From a bacterium (GTDB lineage: Bacteria > Patescibacteriota > Patescibacteriia > Buchananbacterales > UBA6539), in assembly GCA_023246815.1 (NCBI GenBank), contig JAHFHR010000045.1:1-5984 (forward strand): a stretch of 5,984 nt of DNA. Direction: 5' to 3'. The position numbers and the translations under genes are program-made. This document shows positions 1-3,642 of the stretch, piece after piece (position 1 is the first letter of the stretch; every line of letters begins with the position of its first letter). The notes under the pieces were generated by a model. That model saw only the letters and a list, made by a program, of their open reading frames with translations, was not told the origin of the DNA and ran no database searches.

Positions 1-306
1 GAGGTAGGTTTTTTTGTCGGTTATAATTTCGTAATGATTGTCGCGTGCGGTGAAACTTTTTGCGATTTCAAGCACATACGCTGCGCCAAACTTTTCCGCC
101 TGCTTCTTGGCATTGGCAACCAGCTCAGGCCCCATGATGCCTTCCGGAAATCCGGGAAAATTTTCAACCTCGGTAGTCAGAGATAGCTGATCCGGTTCAA
201 AGCCGGAGAGTACAACCGGCTTCAGCTCGGCGCGAGCAGCATACAGTGCCGCCGTATGGGCTGAGATACCGCCGCCAATAATTACCATGTCATGCATGTC
301 AGCCAT
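1..306 (-). CDS. trxB: Thioredoxin reductase-like FAD protein, N-terminal part (gene runs off the window)
   Basis: This is the first 102 residues of a pyridine-nucleotide-disulfide oxidoreductase of the thioredoxin reductase type, a cytoplasmic flavoenzyme that normally passes electrons from NADPH to thioredoxin. The sequence shows an N-terminal beta-strand and glycine motif (VIIGGGISAHTAA, residues 8-20), a YAARAELKPVVLSG stretch (22-35), and the family hallmark TTEVENFPGFPEGIMGPEL (44-62) followed by a KKQAEKFGA helix. Two places deviate from the usual family: the GSGPAGYTAA-type motif reads GGGISAHTAA, and the usual PGGQL reads PDQL, one residue shorter. The CxxC active site and NADPH domain lie beyond the window, so activity cannot be judged. 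ATG at 306 is chosen; in-frame ATGs at 297 and 288 are alternatives, and none has a Shine-Dalgarno sequence. It starts 16 bp after the trxA stop, which implies co-transcription. The family is clear; the exact enzyme (NADPH-dependent or an atypical relative) is inference. Confidence 0.88.
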   Translation of the reverse strand, partial: MADMHDMVIIGGGISAHTAALYAARAELKPVVLSGFEPDQLSLTTEVENFPGFPEGIMGPELVANAKKQAEKFGAAYVLEIAKSFTARDNHYEIITDKKTYL

Positions 307-322
307 GTTTTTTTTCAATGAG

Positions 323-646
323 TTAAATATAGGCGTTGAGCTTTTCAGCTAACACCTCTTTAGAATGCAATCCTACCAGTTGTTCAACCGGTTTGCCGTT
401 TTTGAAAATCATCAGCGTCGGGATGCTCATCACCTGATATTTCCCAGCACTATTGGGATGATCCTGCGCATCGAGCTTACCAATTTTAATCGGCTTACCT
501 GCAAAGTCATGCGCCAGCTCTTCTACAATCGGACTCTGTATTTTACAAGGGCCGCACCATGGTGCCCAAAAATCAACCAGCACGGGCACGTCTGATCCCT
601 CAACTTCTGACGCAAAATTGTCATCGGTAAATATATGTTCTGCCAT
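323..646 (-). CDS. trxA: Thioredoxin
   Basis: This is a complete classical thioredoxin of 107 residues, the usual length. It is a cytoplasmic dithiol carrier that reduces protein disulfides and is itself reduced by thioredoxin reductase. The sequence shows the redox motif WCGPC at residues 30-34, preceded by VLVDFWAP, the buried Asp25 of the family, and the cis-proline loop SIPTLMIFKNGK (residues 74-85, Pro76) opposite the active site. No signal peptide is visible, so it should be cytoplasmic. The start is ATG at 646; upstream on its strand (GTTACCTTT) there is no Shine-Dalgarno sequence. It is followed after 16 bp by the reductase-like gene, giving the common trxA-trxB pairing. It lies 78 bp downstream of the M23 lipoprotein gene on the same strand, with its own likely promoter in that gap. 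The assignment is secure. Confidence 0.97.
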   Translation of the reverse strand: MAEHIFTDDNFASEVEGSDVPVLVDFWAPWCGPCKIQSPIVEELAHDFAGKPIKIGKLDAQDHPNSAGKYQVMSIPTLMIFKNGKPVEQLVGLHSKEVLAEKLNAYI

Positions 647-670
647 AAAGGTAACTACACAAAATTAAAG

Positions 671-688
671 TTTAAGCATTTACTTAAA
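671..688. promoter_or_regulatory. Perfect inverted repeat at trxA transcription start (possible operator)
   Basis: TTTAAG-CATTTA-CTTAAA is a perfect 6-bp inverted repeat around a 6-nt centre. It lies just downstream of, and touching, the predicted trxA -10 box, where a repressor site would be placed. The arms are AT-rich and short, so chance is a real possibility. No known regulator is recognised. Confidence 0.3.
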
Positions 689-716
689 TCTTATACTACC
701 CCAACACTCTTGTCAA
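688..716 (-). promoter_or_regulatory. Predicted trxA promoter
   Basis: On the minus strand a perfect -35 hexamer TTGACA (711-716) is followed by TAAGAT (688-693, 4 of 6 consensus) after 17 bp, or by TATAAG (690-695, 5 of 6) after 15 bp. Transcription would start near 681, giving a leader of about 35 nt before trxA. The -35 box begins 8 bp after the stop codon of the upstream peptidase gene, so trxA-trxB can be expressed independently of it, although no terminator is visible to block read-through. Confidence 0.55.
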
Positions 717-724
717 CTAAAAAC

Positions 725-1900
725 CTAACGTAATGAAAAAAGCACTACCGGATCCATCCACTGAGCAAGGTCTGCTGGTACGTCAACATAGCCCCGAACA
801 TTAATCTCTACGCCTTTGTGCGCAGAAAGATGTAAATGCTTGCGCTCGCCATCAGTTTCATCAGAAAAACCTTCACCAAGCACACCAAGCTGTTGGCCCT
901 GTTGTAGCGGTGTTCCATTCCCAACCAGACGTGCTGGATCAAGGTGGCCATAGACTACGACATACTCAGCTCCATCAATAGTGTGGCGTACCGCCACCAT
1001 ACCACCGTAGCCGCTCACAATACCGGAACGAACAACCGTACCATCAGCTAGTGCCGTAACGCGCACGTCTTGATCAACGTCACCATATTCAATATCAATG
1101 CCCGTATGGTACCCGGAAAATCGTTCTGGCTGTACCGAAGAGTTATTCGGCGTCACATAGGTACCAAAACTTTTTTTGGTCACTCGGTCAAGAGAATATG
1201 AAATAGCCTGACTGTCAACAGTAGTACCGAACTGCAAACTGTTTAAAAAATGATCAACAATCGCCTGATCTATCCCCGGTCGTTGAGAAAAAACATAAAA
1301 TGTTGCTGGGTTGCTGTCCGTTTCACGAATATCGGTAACGGTGTGACGCTGATTTCGCCAAAACGGTTGAGATGAAAAATTGGTTACTCCTGATTTTTTT
1401 TCAATATCATACACCACTGCCGGACGACCCAGTATGGTGGTGGCAGTTTGCGAAAAAATAGTTACCGTTGAAAGTGTCAAAAAACCATTGGCCGTGAAAT
1501 AGCGAACAAAAATTTGCGACTTATCAAGATTGCTACTACCTTGGGCATCAGGTAGATAAAAATTTAGCGCTTCTATAGCTGGCACCACCTCAACCTGCCA
1601 GCCCAGAGGAACTTCGACAGAAAAAGCAAATGGCCCAACCAGGCCTTCAAGGTCAGCAGTGTTAATTCGCTGGTAGACAGAAGGTAGTGCAGGACACGCC
1701 GGAAATTCGCACGACGGTGCAACACGTGCCAGACGCGTTCCATCGGAACAAACACGTAAATCTTTGGGACATCCGACAACGTCATCATTTTGATCTTGGG
1801 TTGCTGAGTCTACAGGTTGTTGATTATTTACTGGTGTCTGAAAAACGCACCCCACAAGCAGTGTAGTGGCCAAAAAAATAAGTGGTAATAGTTTACGCAT
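725..1900 (-). CDS. M23-family (LytM) peptidase lipoprotein
   Basis: This is a predicted envelope lipoprotein of 391 residues with a C-terminal M23 zinc endopeptidase domain, a family that cleaves peptidoglycan cross-bridges. Residues 1-18 form a lipoprotein signal (MRKLLPLIFLATTLLVGC, lipobox LVGC with Cys18). A low-complexity linker follows, then a four-cysteine module (Cys44, 51, 64, 69: CPKDLRVCSDG...CEFPACP), then a beta-rich region (about 85-225, with a VEVPLGW motif) of no assigned function. The peptidase domain (about 240-385) keeps the metal and catalytic motifs: HTGID (His265, Asp269), YGHLD (317-321) and HLHL (His355, His357), so it looks active. The start is ATG at 1900 because the lipoprotein signal begins there; an in-frame GTG at 1921 would add seven residues before it. 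It is divergent from ldh and lies upstream of trxA. The substrate is inferred; a regulatory role for the domain is less likely given the intact motifs. Confidence 0.9.
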   Translation of the reverse strand: MRKLLPLIFLATTLLVGCVFQTPVNNQQPVDSATQDQNDDVVGCPKDLRVCSDGTRLARVAPSCEFPACPALPSVYQRINTADLEGLVGPFAFSVEVPLGWQVEVVPAIEALNFYLPDAQGSSNLDKSQIFVRYFTANGFLTLSTVTIFSQTATTILGRPAVVYDIEKKSGVTNFSSQPFWRNQRHTVTDIRETDSNPATFYVFSQRPGIDQAIVDHFLNSLQFGTTVDSQAISYSLDRVTKKSFGTYVTPNNSSVQPERFSGYHTGIDIEYGDVDQDVRVTALADGTVVRSGIVSGYGGMVAVRHTIDGAEYVVVYGHLDPARLVGNGTPLQQGQQLGVLGEGFSDETDGERKHLHLSAHKGVEINVRGYVDVPADLAQWMDPVVLFSLR

Positions 1901-1909
1901 AGATTGTAT

Positions 1910-1915
1910 AGTATA
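1910..1915 (-). promoter_or_regulatory. Predicted -10 element of the M23 lipoprotein gene
   Basis: On the minus strand TATACT (5 of 6 consensus) ends 9 nt before the ATG at 1900, which would place transcription start about 3 nt from the start codon. No good -35 hexamer lies 16-18 bp upstream. A second, overlapping candidate is TACAAT right next to the ATG. The box directly abuts the -35 element of the divergent ldh promoter, sharing base 1915. Confidence 0.4.
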
Positions 1916-1943
1916 TGACACGAGGTATTCGTCGTGCTAGAAT
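1915..1943 (+). promoter_or_regulatory. Predicted ldh promoter (extended -10)
   Basis: The -35 hexamer ATGACA (1915-1920, 5 of 6) and -10 hexamer TAGAAT (1938-1943, 5 of 6) are separated by exactly 17 bp, and TG at 1935-1936 makes an extended -10 (TGCTAGAAT). Transcription should begin about 1949-1951, only a few bases before the ATG at 1953, so the message would be leaderless or nearly so. Confidence 0.65.
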
Positions 1944-1952
1944 GAAGTGTAT

Positions 1953-2879
1953 ATGGATACTAAAAATAAAGTTACTATTATCGGTGCCGGCATGGTGGGC
2001 AGTACTACCGCGCACACCTTGATTGAAAATGAAATCACTGAAGAGATCGCGCTTATTGACATTAACAAAAAGCTGGTGGCCTCGCAAGTAATGGACCTGC
2101 AGCACGCGGTGCCGTTTTCCAGTTACACCAAAGTTAAAGTCGGAACCTACAGCGACATTCAAGACAGTAAAGTGGTGGTATTTTCCGCTGGCGCGGCGCA
2201 GCAAGGTCCCAAGCAGTCGCGGCTAGACTTGGTAACCACCAACGTCAATATTCTTGAAAGCACACTGCCACACATTTTTAAAGCAAACCCAAGTGTGGTG
2301 TTGATAATAGTAACTAACCCGCTGGACATCCTCACCTATCGCGCCGTCAAAAAATACCCCTCAAAAAAACGCCAAATTTTTGGCACTGGCACGCTTCTTG
2401 ACTCCGCTCGCTTCCGAGTACTGCTTGGTCAAAAACTAGGGATCAATCCGAGTTCCGTCCATGCCTACATTGTCGGTGAACACGGTGATTCGGAAGTACC
2501 GTTGTGGAGTATTGCTGACGTTGGCGGCGCACCACTTGATAGGGTAAAAAAAATATCAGCCACTGAAAAGAAAAAAATATTTGAATCCGCAAAAAACGCG
2601 GCCTATGCAATTATTGCCGGCAAACAATCAACCTACTATGCCATCGCGTCAGGCACCACCAGCGTGGTACGGGCCGTGCTCTATGACCAAAAAACAGTGC
2701 TACCAGTGTCGCGGCTGATTGAAGGTGAATATGGAATCCGTGATGTCTGTTTGAGTCTACCTGCAATTATTGGCCATGGCGGCATCGTGCGACCGATCAC
2801 GCCAAATATTTCAGCGATGGAAATTAAACAGCTTAAAAAATCAGCGGCTCAGCTGAAAAAAGTATTAAGTTCAATATAA
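1953..2879 (+). CDS. ldh: L-lactate dehydrogenase
   Basis: This is a complete 308-residue NAD-dependent L-lactate dehydrogenase, interconverting pyruvate and L-lactate and regenerating NAD+ in fermentation; it is cytoplasmic and normally a tetramer. Visible motifs in order: nucleotide-binding GAGMVG (11-16), Asp36 for the NAD ribose, the substrate loop AAQQGPKQSRLDLV with Gln83 (lactate-type specificity; malate dehydrogenases have Arg here) and Arg90, TNPLD (121-125), Asp150 and Arg153 (LLDSARFR), and the proton-relay His177 in GEHGDSEVP. Arg155 and His170 match the fructose-1,6-bisphosphate contacts of allosteric bacterial enzymes (Arg173 and His188 in family numbering), so activation by that sugar is plausible. 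The mobile loop is unusual: QQGPKQSR replaces the common QKPGETR and is one residue longer. ATG at 1953 is preferred over the in-frame GTG at 1947, which lies upstream of the predicted transcription start. The family is certain; kinetic properties are inference. Confidence 0.95.
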   Translation: MDTKNKVTIIGAGMVGSTTAHTLIENEITEEIALIDINKKLVASQVMDLQHAVPFSSYTKVKVGTYSDIQDSKVVVFSAGAAQQGPKQSRLDLVTTNVNILESTLPHIFKANPSVVLIIVTNPLDILTYRAVKKYPSKKRQIFGTGTLLDSARFRVLLGQKLGINPSSVHAYIVGEHGDSEVPLWSIADVGGAPLDRVKKISATEKKKIFESAKNAAYAIIAGKQSTYYAIASGTTSVVRAVLYDQKTVLPVSRLIEGEYGIRDVCLSLPAIIGHGGIVRPITPNISAMEIKQLKKSAAQLKKVLSSI

Positions 2880-2939
2880 CTAAAATCGAAAGTCCTAGCC
2901 CCAACTCCCCCGCCATCACAACTTTTTATCGGAAGACCC

Positions 2940-2964
2940 AGAGTCGCCTCAAAAGGGCGGTTTT
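2940..2964 (+). terminator. Short intrinsic terminator after ldh
   Basis: CGCC (2945-2948) pairs with GGCG (2956-2959) around a small A-rich loop, and T-G and A-T pairs can lengthen the base of the stem. TTTT follows at 2961-2964. The core stem is only 4-6 bp, so it may be weak. It lies 60 bp after the ldh stop codon and immediately before the next promoter. Confidence 0.5.
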
Positions 2965-2965
2965 A

Positions 2966-2974
2966 TGGTAGAAT
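2966..2974 (+). promoter_or_regulatory. Extended -10 promoter of the 171-codon orphan gene
   Basis: TGGTAGAAT is an extended -10 element (TG at 2966-2967, TAGAAT at 2969-2974). It is followed by GAAG exactly as at the ldh promoter. No -35 hexamer is seen 17 bp upstream, where the terminator hairpin lies instead. Transcription would start near 2981, giving a leader of about 20 nt. Confidence 0.5.
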
Positions 2975-3000
2975 GAAGACAAGAATAATCATCAAAAACC

Positions 3001-3516
3001 ATGGATATAACATTAATATTATTAATTCTCTACATTATCGGGTATATCTTCACTTCTTACTATCAGAATGAAAAGATTAAGGCCATTGAGAAAGAAAATG
3101 AATCATTAAGTCAACTGATTTCATCAGTAAAGGATTATATTGGTCTAATCGATTTTAAAAAAATTCGAGATTACGCTGACCTCCGTGAAGAAAAAGGTAT
3201 GTTAGACTTTTCGAAAGTTGTAAAGAAAAAAATTGACGAGGAAATTATTCCAGAGTTAAAAAAATCAAAAGCAAATTATGAAAAGAGTAACCAAGTATAC
3301 CAAGAAATAATCAAAACATATGGGGGCGTACTGGCCTGGATGTTAAGCCAACTTTCAAAAAATGGTAGGGAAAAAATAATTGGAGCTTTTAAGGAATCAA
3401 GTCAAGTAGACTATAAATATTTGAGACACTTAGTTGATGACGTTGTTAATGAAGATAAAAAAGAAAACTCCACTGCAAAGTCGACGGCTGACCCACGTGC
3501 CTCAAATCCATCCTAA
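3001..3516 (+). CDS. Hypothetical membrane-anchored coiled-coil protein
   Basis: I do not recognise this 171-residue protein. Residues 3-20 form one hydrophobic segment (ITLILLILYIIGYIFTSY), likely a single membrane anchor. A charged helical region follows, rich in Lys and Glu (about 22-100), with heptad-like spacing (IKAIEKENESLSQLISSVKDYI) suggesting a coiled coil. A second helical part (about 103-150, GGVLAWMLSQLSKNGREKIIGAF) precedes a polar tail ending in STADPRASNPS. There are no cysteines and no catalytic motif is visible. By hand count its DNA is about 32% G+C, whereas sampled stretches of ldh are near 50%, which points to recent acquisition; the last 36 bp are richer in G+C than the rest. 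ATG at 3001 is supported by the extended -10 at 2966-2974, although no Shine-Dalgarno sequence precedes it. The gene stands alone between a terminator and the convergent surface-protein gene. A structural or membrane-remodelling role is only a guess. Confidence 0.78.
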   Translation: MDITLILLILYIIGYIFTSYYQNEKIKAIEKENESLSQLISSVKDYIGLIDFKKIRDYADLREEKGMLDFSKVVKKKIDEEIIPELKKSKANYEKSNQVYQEIIKTYGGVLAWMLSQLSKNGREKIIGAFKESSQVDYKYLRHLVDDVVNEDKKENSTAKSTADPRASNPS

Positions 3517-3581
3517 TTTTCTACTCTCAAAAAACGTTTTGGTTAACCTGAATAAAATACTTCTTGACCCGACTAGCCCGC

Positions 3582-3632
3582 CACAAAATAAAAGAAAAGA
3601 AGGGTGCGACAAGTTCGTCGTCACACCCTCTT
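3582..3632 (-). terminator. Intrinsic terminator of the surface-protein gene
   Basis: AGGGTG (3601-3606) pairs with CACCCT (3624-3629). The inner part adds CGAC/GTCG or GAC/GTC pairing, and AAG/CTT (3597-3599 with 3630-3632) extends the base with a bulged A. Read on the minus strand, the hairpin follows the stop codon at 3643 by about 10 bp and is followed by a T-rich tract (TTCTTTTCTTTTATTTT). The plus-strand side has no T-run, so it serves mainly the minus-strand gene. Confidence 0.75.
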
Positions 3633-3642
3633 ATGCTACTCC

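Noticed and set aside
1901..1921. GTG start at 1921 for the M23 lipoprotein (seven extra residues)
   Set aside because: The extra residues would precede a textbook lipoprotein signal beginning at the ATG at 1900, and the -10 candidate lies inside that extension.
1947..1952. GTG start at 1947 for ldh
   Set aside because: It falls upstream of the predicted transcription start, and the ATG at 1953 gives the normal LDH N-terminus just before the glycine motif.
3528..3548. Palindromes AAAACGTTTT and GGTTAACC after the orphan gene as a terminator or attachment site
   Set aside because: They are short, AT-rich or 8 bp only, form no stable stem-loop with a T-run, and no matching copy was seen on the other side of the orphan gene.
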